Origin: JAFGED01 sp964551295
GTDB taxonomy: Bacteria > Chloroflexota > Anaerolineae > B4-G1
Direction of reading: 5' to 3'
NCBI GenBank assembly: GCA_964551295.1
Contig: CAZKDJ010000011.1
Coordinates: 1-39,022 of the forward strand
DNA: 39,022 bases
Shown here: positions 15,230 to 23,367 of the stretch, piece after piece
How the letters are laid out: each line of letters opens with the position of its first letter
Position numbering within the stretch: the first letter of the stretch is position 1
Notes under the pieces: generated by a model
The model's input: the letters and a program-made list of their open reading frames with translations, nothing else
Databases searched by the model: none
What the model was told of the DNA's origin: nothing
Program-made: the position numbers and the translations under genes

Positions 15230-16594
15230 TTACGCGGGAATCTGCGGCAGCTCTGTCAGCGCGACCTCGATCTGCGACTCGTCGAGCTGATAGTCGGGGA
15301 GGTCCTGGCGGAAGAAGGCGTCGTAGGCCGCCAGGTCAAAGTGGCCGTGGCCGCTGTTATTGAACAGGATCACCTTCGACTCGCCCGATTCCTTGCAGGC
15401 CAGCGCCTCGTCCATCACCGCCTTGACGGCGTGCGCCGTCTCCGGTGCGACGATAAAGCCCTCGGAGCGGGCAAAGCTGACCGCCGCGCTGAGCACCTCG
15501 TTCTGGTGATAAGCACGGGATTCCACCAACCCCTGATCCAGAAGCGCGCAGATGGAGGGTGCCATGCCGTGATATCGCAGACCGCCGGCGTGCACGGGGG
15601 CCGGGATAAAGCTGTGACCTATGGTGTGCATCATGGCCACCGGGCCGGTCTTGGCCGTGTCGCCCCAGTCGTAGGCATAGATGCCGCGCGTCATGCTGGG
15701 GCAGGCGGTGGATTCGACAAAGATGGCCCGCAGGTCGGGCTTGTCGCCCGTCAGCTTGTCCTTCAGGAAGGGAAAGATCATACCGGCGGCGTTGCTGCCG
15801 CCACCGGCGCAGCCGATGACGATGTCGGGATAGTCACCCGCCATCTCCATCTGCTTCATGGCCTCTTGGCCGATGACCGTCTGGTGCAGCAGCACAAAGC
15901 TGACCACGCTGCCCAGCGAGTACTTGTACCCGTCGTGGGTGACGGCATATTCAAGCGCCTCGCTGATGGCGATCCCCAGGCTGCCCGGCGATTCGGGATC
16001 CTGCTCCAGGATCGCGCGCCCGGCGTTCGTCTCCGAGCTGGGGCTGGGGACGACGGCGCCGCCCCACGTCTCCATGGCGATGCGCCGGTAGGGCTTTTGC
16101 TGGAAGCTGATGGCGACCATAAAGACCTTGCACTTGAGGCCAAAGTAGTTGGTGGCAAAGGACAGCGCGCTGCCCCACTGGCCCGCGCCGGTCTCGGTGG
16201 CAAGGCCCTTCAGGCCCTCCTCCTTGGCGTAATAAGCCTGAGCCACGGCGGTGTTGGGCTTGTGGCTACCTGGAGGACTGACGCCCTCCCACTTGTAATA
16301 GATCTTGGCCGGCGTATCCAGCGCCTTCTCCCAGCGATGGGCGCGGTAGACGGGCGAGGGACGCCACATCTTGAGCACGTCCGCCACCTCGTCCGGGATC
16401 TCGATATACTGCTCCGGGCTGAATTCCTGCTCGATCAAGGCCATGGGAAAGACCGGCGGCGGCATAGGAGGCTCCTTCATCTCCTCCAGCGTTGCGGGAT
16501 GCCGGTAGAACGGCGGTGGGTTCTCCATGTCTGCCAGGATGTTGTACCAATGGGTCGGCATGTCGCTTTCATTGAGTAAGTATTTGTATTGCAT
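15230..16594 (-). CDS. trpB2: Tryptophan synthase beta-like protein, TrpB2 type
   Basis: A 454-residue PLP enzyme of fold type II. The PLP lysine is K112 in GSHKPNTA, GAGQWGSA follows, and the phosphate-binding loop is GCAGGGSNAAG. The long N-terminal extension and the RPSPVYRAHRWEKAL stretch mark the TrpB2 group, which typically works without a paired TrpA and joins indole and serine to make tryptophan. AAGGAG lies just upstream of the ATG. A T-box leader with a probable Trp specifier lies upstream, with one ATPase gene between, which fits control by uncharged tRNA-Trp. No trpA or other trp gene is in the window. Confidence 0.9.
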   Translation of the reverse strand: MQYKYLLNESDMPTHWYNILADMENPPPFYRHPATLEEMKEPPMPPPVFPMALIEQEFSPEQYIEIPDEVADVLKMWRPSPVYRAHRWEKALDTPAKIYYKWEGVSPPGSHKPNTAVAQAYYAKEEGLKGLATETGAGQWGSALSFATNYFGLKCKVFMVAISFQQKPYRRIAMETWGGAVVPSPSSETNAGRAILEQDPESPGSLGIAISEALEYAVTHDGYKYSLGSVVSFVLLHQTVIGQEAMKQMEMAGDYPDIVIGCAGGGSNAAGMIFPFLKDKLTGDKPDLRAIFVESTACPSMTRGIYAYDWGDTAKTGPVAMMHTIGHSFIPAPVHAGGLRYHGMAPSICALLDQGLVESRAYHQNEVLSAAVSFARSEGFIVAPETAHAVKAVMDEALACKESGESKVILFNNSGHGHFDLAAYDAFFRQDLPDYQLDESQIEVALTELPQIPA

Positions 16595-16675
16595 TTTATA
16601 TCTCCTTGCGTGAATTGATTAAGGCCGATGTGAGCGAGGGGGTGTTTTTTCTTTCGATACTTGTCCTCCTTCTTT

Positions 16676-16746
16676 GGGAGTGAGGAGTAAGGAAGTAAGA
16701 AGTAGGGGACTGTCCTTACTCCCTACTCCCCTAATCCCTTACTCCC
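16676..16746. repeat. GGAGTAAG-word inverted repeat between the ATPase and trpB2
   Basis: A purine-rich arm (16676-16710) made of GGAGT/AAGTA words faces a complementary pyrimidine-rich arm (16713-16746) made of TTACTCCC words. It would form a long imperfect hairpin in RNA. It sits in the 154-base gap between the ATPase stop and trpB2 and could weaken read-through from the T-box promoter into trpB2. Confidence 0.55.
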
Positions 16747-16748
16747 GG

Positions 16749-17465
16749 TCAAGACGCCAAAAAGGTATCCCGGTCGGTGAAAAACCGCTTGTAAAGCTTA
16801 TAATGTGCCGTGTCCTCGTAAGCTACTTCCTCGATGTGCGTCCCGTCAAAGCTAAAAATCTGCGCGCCGGGGTAAGCCAGCAGGATAGGTGAGTGCGTGG
16901 CAATGATGAACTGGGCGTGGCCCGCCGCCTCGACCTTTTGCAGCACTTGGAGGAACTCGACCTGGCTTGAGGGAGAGAGCGCGGCCTCGGGTTCGTCCAG
17001 AAAGTAGATGCCTTTGATGTGATAGCGGGTGCTAAAATAGCTCAGGATGCCCTCGCCGTGCGATAGCGTGTTCAGGATGCGGCCTCCGTGATACTTGAGC
17101 CGCCCGGGGTCGCACAGGGCCACGTCGTCGAGAAAGTCGGCAAAGTCGCGGAACGTCTCGGCGCGGAAGAGAGAGCCGGGCACGCCGCCGTTGGCCCAGG
17201 TGACGGTGATGTAATCAGAAAGCTTGGTCTCGTAGGGGTTGTAATGGGCCATATGCCGCTTGGGCTTGTGCCAGATGTGGACGCCGCACTTTTTGGTGAT
17301 CGCCTCCAGCAGGGTTGATTTTCCCGATCCGTTCTCGCCGACGAAAAAGACAATGGGGCTTCTGAACGTCAGCTCAGTCGCGTCTTTCAGGATTGGCACG
17401 TTGAACGGGTAAAAGCGATGTGTAGGATAGTCCGTGCTATTGATCTTGACTTTTAAGAGATGCAT
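16749..17465 (-). CDS. ABC-like predicted ATPase (COG3910-type)
   Basis: A 238-residue soluble ATPase. Walker A is FFVGENGSGKS (40-50), the signature-like LSHGEG lies near residue 133, Walker B is IYFLDEPEAALSP, and the switch His is in FIIATHSP. There are no membrane segments and no permease partner nearby. It resembles the RecF/SMC-like stand-alone ATPases annotated only as predicted ATPase. The ATG at 17465 has GGAGG about 7 bases upstream and is preferred over an in-frame start at 17534, which would lie inside the T-box terminator. It is the first gene after the T-box leader, so it is expected to respond to the same uncharged tRNA as trpB2. Its function is unknown. Confidence 0.8.
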   Translation of the reverse strand: MHLLKVKINSTDYPTHRFYPFNVPILKDATELTFRSPIVFFVGENGSGKSTLLEAITKKCGVHIWHKPKRHMAHYNPYETKLSDYITVTWANGGVPGSLFRAETFRDFADFLDDVALCDPGRLKYHGGRILNTLSHGEGILSYFSTRYHIKGIYFLDEPEAALSPSSQVEFLQVLQKVEAAGHAQFIIATHSPILLAYPGAQIFSFDGTHIEEVAYEDTAHYKLYKRFFTDRDTFLAS

Positions 17466-17491
17466 GTGAAACCTCCACCTGCCGACAAATG

Positions 17492-17850
17492 AAAAACGCC
17501 CGTCCCCTCTAGGGACGAGCGTCTTTTTCTCCAAACACCCGTGGTGCCACCCCGGTTAGGCAGGCCCTACAAACACCTAACGCGCCGGTGACGGCGCGTC
17601 GCGTACACGTTGGAGAGCCAGCCTCACTCTTGCGGGCACAGCTCTTCGACTGCACTCAGAGCGATACCCTGCGCCCTGATAACGGTGGCGTCTCCGGCCT
17701 GACCTACTCAAACATCCGTTGTTCTTTCGGAAGGCGACTCACGGGCCCATTCAACACCGGCGCCGGTATCGGGCTCTCAGCCCTTGGTTCTCCAAGTACC
17801 CAACTCTCTGAACCTCGCTTCGGCGTTTACTCTTCCCGATCGCGGTCTTT
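17492..17850 (-). ncRNA. T-box riboswitch leader, probable tRNA-Trp specifier
   Basis: On the minus strand, a Stem I region starts near 17850 (GGGAAGAGTAAACGCC, then the AGAGAG and GGTACTTGG stretch). It ends with GTTGAATGGGCCCGTGAGTC, where TGG at 17749-17747 follows GAA, the place expected for the specifier codon. The conserved T-box antiterminator sequence GGGTGGCACCACGGG is at about 17552-17538. It is followed by a terminator hairpin with an 11-base stem and T-run (about 17523-17492). T-box leaders bind a specific uncharged tRNA and then allow read-through. Trp is supported by the codon position and by trpB2 downstream. This accounts for the 434-base gene-free stretch. Confidence 0.85.
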
Positions 17851-17869
17851 GATTTTGAATTGTGCAGGA

Positions 17870-17898
17870 AGTATACCATGCCAGCAGCGTGACGTCAA
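17870..17898 (-). promoter_or_regulatory. Promoter of the T-box leader
   Basis: On the minus strand TTGACG (17898-17893) and TATACT (17875-17870) are 17 bases apart. Transcription would start near 17863, just before Stem I of the T-box. The element abuts the thioredoxin stop at 17900. Confidence 0.65.
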
Positions 17899-17899
17899 G

Positions 17900-18229
17900 C
17901 TATTCTATGTGAGGCGACAGTGCGTCTAACAAGGCCTCTTTGGTGCGATAACCGACGATGCGTTTTGCTTCTGCCCCGTCCTTGAACAGAATCAGCGTGG
18001 GGATGCCCCTGATTCCTAGATTTTGCGGCGTCTTGGGATTTTGATCCACATCCATCCTGGCCACGCGCAGCTTTTCTGCATACTCCGCAGCGACCTCCTC
18101 CACCACAGGCTCAACCATCTTGCATGGCCCGCACCACTCGGCCCAAAAATCCACCAGGGTTGGCTCTGGCACCTGAAGCACTTGACTCTCGAATGCGTCG
18201 TCAGTTACAGTGAATGTTGCTTGTTCCAT
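17900..18229 (-). CDS. trxA: Thioredoxin
   Basis: A 109-residue thioredoxin with the active-site WCGPCK (C33, C36), the preceding LVDFWAEW strand and the cis-proline loop GIRGIPTLILF. It reduces protein disulfides in the cytoplasm with electrons from thioredoxin reductase. AAGGAGG stands six bases before the ATG. A near-consensus promoter lies upstream and faces away from the subtilase gene. It has the usual family length with no oddities. Confidence 0.95.
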   Translation of the reverse strand: MEQATFTVTDDAFESQVLQVPEPTLVDFWAEWCGPCKMVEPVVEEVAAEYAEKLRVARMDVDQNPKTPQNLGIRGIPTLILFKDGAEAKRIVGYRTKEALLDALSPHIE

Positions 18230-18256
18230 TTAAACCTCCTTGGGTAGTTGACGGTG

Positions 18257-18285
18257 ATTATCCTACGAGAGAAAGCTTTTGTCAA
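18257..18285 (-). promoter_or_regulatory. Thioredoxin promoter
   Basis: On the minus strand TTGACA (18285-18280) and GATAAT (18262-18257) have a 17-base spacer. Its -35 overlaps the -35 of the divergent subtilase promoter. Confidence 0.75.
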
Positions 18286-18306
18286 GCTATGCACTTCTGC
18301 TATAAT
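18279..18306 (+). promoter_or_regulatory. Subtilase promoter, probably leaderless
   Basis: TTGTCA (18279-18284) and TATAAT (18301-18306) have a 16-base spacer. The ATG at 18315 is only eight bases after the -10, so the transcript should start at or next to the start codon. There is no ribosome binding site. Confidence 0.65.
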
Positions 18307-18314
18307 TCTCGTTG

Positions 18315-20225
18315 ATGAAAAACGGGCGCGTTTTGTCTGCTATAGGCACGTCGCTGGGTCTCGCCGGGCTGATCCTGCTGGCTTGGATCGCCACGACGCA
18401 CGCCGCGGTGCCAGCGGCTCCGGCCAGCATTGCCCCTCAGGTGTGGGAGGCTGTGGCCGATGGAGGCGAGACCACGTTTTTGGTCATCCTGGATGAGCAG
18501 ACCGATCTGAGTGGGGCGACGGCGCTACCCAATCGCGAGGTGCGTTTTCGCTACGTCCACGATAGGTTGCAGGAGACGGCGCGTCGCACCCAGGCTCCCT
18601 TGCGCACCGAACTGGATGCTGCCGGCGTGGCGTATCGCCCTTTCTACATCGTCAATGCAATGGTGATGCAGGGCGACCGCGCCCTCGTCACGCGTCTGGC
18701 CTCCCGGCCCGACGTGGCGCGCATCGCCGCCAACCCCAGCGTGCGGCAGCCGTTGCCCAAGACGTCGCCGGACGGAAAAGACGCGGCGCCGACTGGCATC
18801 GAGTGGGGCGTGGCCCGCGTCAACGCCGACGCCGTCTGGACACTGGGCTATACAGGGACCGGCATCGTCGTCGCCGGGCAGGATACCGGCTACGACTGGG
18901 ATCACCCGGCGTTGATCAACCAGTACCGCGGCTACGACGGCGTCACCGCCACCCACGATTACAACTGGCACGATGCGATCCACAGCGGGGGCGGCATCTG
19001 CGGGGCCGATTCGCCCGAACCCTGCGACGATAATAGCCACGGCACGCACACGATGGGCACCATCGTCGGCGACGATGGCGGCGCCAACCAGATCGGCGTC
19101 GCGCCCGGCGCGCAGTGGATCGGCTGCCGCAACATGGATCGCGGTGTGGGCACGCCCGCGACCTACATCGAGTGCTTCGAGTTCTTCCTGGCACCGTATC
19201 CCGTCGGCGGCGATCCCTTGACGGAAGGCGACCCCGCCAAGGCCCCCCACGTGATCAACAACTCCTGGGTCTGCCCACCCAGCGAAGGGTGCGACTGGGC
19301 GTCGCTGCAGACGGCCGTCGAAAACGCGCGGGCAGCAGGGATAGTGGTCGTGGCCTCGGCGGGCAACCAGGGCTCTGGCTGCAGCACGGTGATGTACCCG
19401 CCCGCCATTTATGATGCGGCCTTTTCCGCGGGGGCGACCGATAGCGGCGACAACATCGCCTCTTTCAGCAGCCGTGGGCCGGTGACGGTGGATGGCTCGG
19501 ATCGGCGCAAGCCGGACGTCTCGGCGCCGGGCGTGGGGGTGCGCTCCAGCCTCCCCGGCGGCGGGTACGGCTCCAAGAGCGGCACCTCGATGGCCGGGCC
19601 GCACGTAGCGGGGACAGTGGCGCTGGTGTGGTCTTCGGCTCCCTACCTCATCGGCGACGTGGACGCCACGGAATGGATCATCGCGCACACGGCCCGGCCG
19701 CAGACGACGACGCAGACCTGCGGCGGCGATGGCCCGGGCGACGTGCCCAACAACGTCTACGGCTGGGGCGTCGTGGACGCGCTGGCCGCGGTGGAAGCGG
19801 CGCAGCCCGAGCTTGAGATCGTTAAGCGCGCCGCCTTCGAGAGAGGTGTCTTCGCCGAGACACTGGTCTACACACTCGGCGTCACCAACACCTCCTACTA
19901 TACCCTCAACTATGCCACCCTTACAGATACTATTCCTGCAAGTACGATCTTTGCCTGGGCCAGCGGGGATTATGTGTATGCGGACGGCGTGGTCACCTGG
20001 ACGGCGGCGAGCCTGGCGGGCGGCGAGACGCTGACGGCCACGCTGGCGGTCACAGTGGCGCACCTGCCGCGAGGAACGGTCATCGTCAACGATGTTTACG
20101 GCGTGCGAGCCGCCGAGGTGTTCACACCTGTGATGGGTGTGCCGGTAGAGACGGTCGTGCCGTGGCGGTACGTTTTCCCCGTCGTCTTTAAGGATTGGAC
20201 GCTGGGAGACGCCGGCGATGGCTGA
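18315..20225 (+). CDS. Secreted subtilisin-like (S8) serine protease with DUF11-type tail domain
   Basis: A 636-residue protein. A signal peptide covers roughly residues 1-30 and is followed by an I9-like propeptide (FLVILDEQTDLSGA to ARIAANPSV). The S8 catalytic domain has D190 in VAGQDTGYDWDHP, H242 in NSHGTHTMG, oxyanion N316 in INNSWV and S425 in SGTSMAGPHVAG. After about residue 500 comes a DUF11-type beta-sandwich (LEIVKRAAFERG, VYTLGVTNTS), and the end reads RYVFPVVFKDW, close to the YLPLVV tail of the large beta-helix protein. It is predicted to be exported and to degrade extracellular protein. The 3' end overlaps the next gene by eight bases. Expression is probably from a leaderless mRNA. 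Confidence 0.9.
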   Translation: MKNGRVLSAIGTSLGLAGLILLAWIATTHAAVPAAPASIAPQVWEAVADGGETTFLVILDEQTDLSGATALPNREVRFRYVHDRLQETARRTQAPLRTELDAAGVAYRPFYIVNAMVMQGDRALVTRLASRPDVARIAANPSVRQPLPKTSPDGKDAAPTGIEWGVARVNADAVWTLGYTGTGIVVAGQDTGYDWDHPALINQYRGYDGVTATHDYNWHDAIHSGGGICGADSPEPCDDNSHGTHTMGTIVGDDGGANQIGVAPGAQWIGCRNMDRGVGTPATYIECFEFFLAPYPVGGDPLTEGDPAKAPHVINNSWVCPPSEGCDWASLQTAVENARAAGIVVVASAGNQGSGCSTVMYPPAIYDAAFSAGATDSGDNIASFSSRGPVTVDGSDRRKPDVSAPGVGVRSSLPGGGYGSKSGTSMAGPHVAGTVALVWSSAPYLIGDVDATEWIIAHTARPQTTTQTCGGDGPGDVPNNVYGWGVVDALAAVEAAQPELEIVKRAAFERGVFAETLVYTLGVTNTSYYTLNYATLTDTIPASTIFAWASGDYVYADGVVTWTAASLAGGETLTATLAVTVAHLPRGTVIVNDVYGVRAAEVFTPVMGVPVETVVPWRYVFPVVFKDWTLGDAGDG

Positions 20226-20952
20226 TCTGCAAGCGCTGCGTTTGAAGGCACGTGTCCTGCTGCACCTGTCCGATCCCGTCGACGCGCTGTATGCCTATTA
20301 CGCGCTCTACCACGATCCCCGGCGCACCGAACTCTTTATCCACGAGGACGCCGACGGCCACGCGGACGGATTCGCCGCCGTCTGCCAGACCGGGCAGCGG
20401 CTGTTCCAGCCCACCGTCGCGCTGCGGGCGAAAAACGAGCGCGCAGCAGTCGACGTGTTGCGCCGGGCGCTGATTCCCGGCCGTCCCTACACTGTGATCA
20501 GCACACTGGACCTGATGGACGCGGTGGCGCAGGTCGTGGATGTGCAGCAGGCGGAGATCAATCATCTCTACAGCCTCGAACCGACGCGCTTCCAGCCCAT
20601 TATCAACGTGCTGGTCGTGACCGAGGAGGGGATCGGCGGATTGCCGCGTTTCGTCATCCGCTCGCAGGGTGAGGTCGCTACCGGCGGAATCGCCGCAGAG
20701 GCCGGGCTCAACTGGGTCTCGCCCCACTTTACCGAGGTCTTTGTCCAAACGCAGCCGGATGCCCGCAGGCGCGGGTGGGGCCGGTCGGTGCTATCGGCTT
20801 GCACCACGTGGGCCGTGCGCTCGGCCCGCCAACCGCTGTACGTGGTCAACGAGGCCAACGAGGCCAGCATCGCGCTGGCCGAGGCGGTGGGCTATGTGGA
20901 TACGGGGGCACGGGAGTTTGCCGGGGCGGGTGTTTGTAAGGGTGGGGATTAG
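20218..20952 (+). CDS. GNAT-family N-acetyltransferase
   Basis: A 244-residue protein with a GNAT domain in the C-terminal half: VFVQTQPDARRRGWGRSVL is the acetyl-CoA-binding V/A motif (R/Q-x-x-G-x-G/A variant) and LYVVNEANEASIALAEAVGY is the last strand-helix. The N-terminal 130 residues (LSDPVDALYAYYALYHDPRR and so on) resemble the N-terminal half of two-domain GNATs, which often has lost catalysis. The substrate is unknown. Its ATG lies within the last codons of the subtilase gene, so it is translationally coupled to it. Confidence 0.75.
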   Translation: MADLQALRLKARVLLHLSDPVDALYAYYALYHDPRRTELFIHEDADGHADGFAAVCQTGQRLFQPTVALRAKNERAAVDVLRRALIPGRPYTVISTLDLMDAVAQVVDVQQAEINHLYSLEPTRFQPIINVLVVTEEGIGGLPRFVIRSQGEVATGGIAAEAGLNWVSPHFTEVFVQTQPDARRRGWGRSVLSACTTWAVRSARQPLYVVNEANEASIALAEAVGYVDTGAREFAGAGVCKGGD

Positions 20953-20979
20953 AGACTAGAGATTGGAGACTGGAGATTG
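20952..20979. repeat. Two tandem 14-base units before thyX
   Basis: GAGACTAGAGATTG (20952-20965) is followed directly by GAGACTGGAGATTG (20966-20979), differing at one base. It fills the gap between the GNAT stop and the thyX ATG, so the second unit occupies the ribosome binding site position. Confidence 0.7.
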
Positions 20980-20981
20980 GG

Positions 20982-21620
20982 ATGCAGGTAGAGTTGATTG
21001 CGATGACGCGTTATTTAAAGGGAGATGGGACGCCGGAGGAACTATTGGAGCACGCGGGACGGGTGTGCTATCGCAGCGATGGGCGGGGGAATCCGGGCCG
21101 CTTTCTGCGCGCGCGCATCGGCGAGGGGCACGAGAGCCTGATTGAGCACGCCAGCGCGACGTTCGAGATCGGAGGCCTTTCGCGGGCAGCCAGCCACCAG
21201 TTGGTGCGCCACCGGCTGGCCAGCTACAGCCAGGAGAGCCAAAGGTATGTCGAGTGGTCCGATCCAGAGTGGGTGCTGCCGCCCGCCATCGCAGACCACC
21301 CCGAAGCGCAGGTGGTGTGGAGTCAGCTTTCCGGGCAGGTGCAGGCAGCCTACCGCGCCCTGCGGGAGCTGGGCGTGCGCAAGGAGGACGCCCGCTTTGC
21401 GCTGCCCAACGCCGCCGCCACGCGCATCGTGATGACGATGAACTTTCGCGAGCTGCTGCACCTGTTCCGGCTGCGCATCTCCCCTGAGGCGCAGTGGGAG
21501 ATTCGAGAGCTATGCATAGCGATGCTCGAACTGGTGTACCCCCAGGCACCGAACGTCTTTGGCGATCTGCGGGAGAGGCTGAGAACCCAGTACCCGCAGT
21601 TCTTTGAAAGCGGCGCGTAG
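20982..21620 (+). CDS. thyX: Flavin-dependent thymidylate synthase
   Basis: A 212-residue ThyX. The signature RHRLASYSQESQRY (from residue 76) binds FAD and dUMP, GHESLIEHASATFEI (49 on) is the typical preceding segment, and LPNAAATRIVMTMNFRELLHLFRLR carries the conserved Asn/Arg and RxxxR residues. It makes dTMP from dUMP using FADH2 and methylene-THF, which replaces ThyA in many bacteria. The ATG at 20982 lies immediately after a tandem repeat and has only a weak GGAGATTGG-like ribosome binding site. Downstream sequence belongs to a gene fragment that begins right at the thyX stop. Confidence 0.95.
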   Translation: MQVELIAMTRYLKGDGTPEELLEHAGRVCYRSDGRGNPGRFLRARIGEGHESLIEHASATFEIGGLSRAASHQLVRHRLASYSQESQRYVEWSDPEWVLPPAIADHPEAQVVWSQLSGQVQAAYRALRELGVRKEDARFALPNAAATRIVMTMNFRELLHLFRLRISPEAQWEIRELCIAMLELVYPQAPNVFGDLRERLRTQYPQFFESGA

Positions 21621-21622
21621 AG

Positions 21623-23367
21623 GTCGGATCGACGACGGAAGGGGATCCGATCTACAAGCATCTGCTCGATACGAGCATCAGTTGGGATAACCCGATCGAC
21701 AGCGGCACCTACGAGAGCCAAAAGATCGATGACAAGTGGAACGTGCTGATCGACCGCATGATGGACGCGCCCGAGTTTCGCTTTTTCTACTGCCGCCGCC
21801 TGCAAGAGATCATGGCCGACGAGTTCAGCCCGGAGGAGACGTTCCCGCGCATCGACGCCGCCTTTGGCTACATGTAAGCGTGGGGCGAGGCCGATCCCAA
21901 CCGCTGGCAGCCGACGGGCTTTCAATTCTCCGATGGACCGACAGAGATCAAGACCTACGTCACCAACCGCATCGGCTACCTCCAGGGAGAGATCCCCAGC
22001 TTTTGTCCCGATCTGGCGGTGCCTCTCTCCATCAACGAGGTGATGGCCGATAACGGCGGCACCATCGCCGACGAGGCCGGCGATTACGACGCCTGGTTCG
22101 AGGTGCACAACGCCAGCGCCACGCTGGCGTGGGATTTGGGCGGGATGTACCTGACGGACGATCCGAGCGAGCCGACCAAGTGGCGCATCCCCGACGATAC
22201 GCGCATCCCGCCGGGCGGCACGCTCCTTATCTGGGCCGATGGAGAGCGTGAAGGCCTGCTGCACGCCAATTTTGCGCTGGCCCATGGCGGCGGCCAGATC
22301 GCGCTGTTCGACAGGGACGTGTTCGGCAACGCACAGATCGACGCCATGGACCTCTCTGCGCAGCCGGTCGACGTTTCCCAAGGGCGCTTGCCCGATGGGA
22401 GCGGAACCTGGCAGGTCCTCGCCGCGCCGTCTCTGGGCTGGCACAACGCGGGCCGCCCGCCCGTCATCAGCGGCGCGACCCAAACCCCGGCCTGGCCCGC
22501 CAGCGGCGACGCGGTGACCGTCACGGCCACGATCACCGACGACGGTTCCTTCACGCCCGCGATCCGGTATCGCGCCTTCGCCGCCGGGACGTCCCCGCCC
22601 GATTACGCGTCGCTGCCGATGGCGGCTGCCGGGGGGGGGCTTTACGCCGGCGTCATCCCCCCTCAGGCGGACGGCACCTGGGTGGAGTACGTCGTCGCGG
22701 CGGAGGACGCGGCGGGGATGACGAGCAGCGACCGGCCCGGTTGGCCGCAGGGGGACTATCGCTACGTCGTCGGCGGGATGGCGCTCTCCAACAACGTCGG
22801 CCTTATCGCGCAGTACACCCTCCCCGCCGGCACAGTGGTCCCCGCCGGGGGCTACTTGATCCTGTGGGCGGATGGCGACGGCGTGGGCAGACATCTCAAC
22901 TTTGAGCTGTCCGGCGAAGGCGAGTACGTGGGCCTGTTCGACAGTGCGGCGAACCACTATGCGCCCATCGACGCCGTCTTTTACGATCCGCAGACGGTGG
23001 ACGTCTCCCGGGGCCGCGTGCCGGATGGCGGCGACGCGTGGCGCGCGATGGACACGCCCACGCCGGGCGAGCTCAATCGTTACCTGCCCCCGCGGTTCTC
23101 CCAGGTGGCGCGCGCGCCCGTGTGGCCGGTTGCAGGGGAGGGGGTCACGGTGACCGCCGCCATCACCGCCGGCACGCCCATCATCTCGGCGACGCTGTGG
23201 GTGGATGCGGGCGCCGGCTTTCAGGCCCAGTCGCTGTCTGGAAGCGGCGCCTACAGCGCGCACATCCCCCGCTCGACCCGACGGTACGATAGTGGACTAT
23301 TACCTGGAAGCGGTGGACGGCGCGGGGCAGGTGACGCGCCACCCTGACGCCGCGCCTGCGGTCACGC
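21623..23367 (+). pseudogene. CotH/lamin-tail-domain surface protein remnant
   Basis: The frame opens without a start next to the thyX stop and reads DPIYKHLLDTSISWDNPIDS, then APEFRFFYCRRLQEIMADEF, which is the C-terminal part of a CotH-like kinase domain. An in-frame TAA at 21875-21877 interrupts the CotH part (after FGYM). The frame then continues with a lamin-tail domain (INEVMADNGG, PGGTLLIWADGE, VDVSQGRLPDGSG) and a second lamin-tail-like unit (LILWADGDGVGRHLNFELSG, VDVSRGRVPDGGD). A shift near 23270 moves the frame before DYYLEAVDGAGQVTRHPDAA. The N-terminus and C-terminus are both missing. The family is extracellular, often with a CotH Ser/Thr-type protein kinase fold. This copy should be non-functional. 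Confidence 0.75.

Noticed and set aside
15341..16579. A 412-residue plus-strand open frame over trpB2
   Set aside because: Shadow of a highly conserved enzyme on the other strand.
18525..20063. Long open frame antisense to the subtilase
   Set aside because: It is a GC-rich shadow of the real gene. Its translation is low-complexity with no motif, and the sense protein has all catalytic residues.
22631..22639. Second run of nine G as a possible frame switch
   Set aside because: The lamin-tail frame continues unchanged through it, so it causes no break here.
21350..23263. A 637-residue open frame on the minus strand over thyX and the CotH remnant
   Set aside because: Arg/Gly/Ala-rich shadow crossing two unrelated sense genes.
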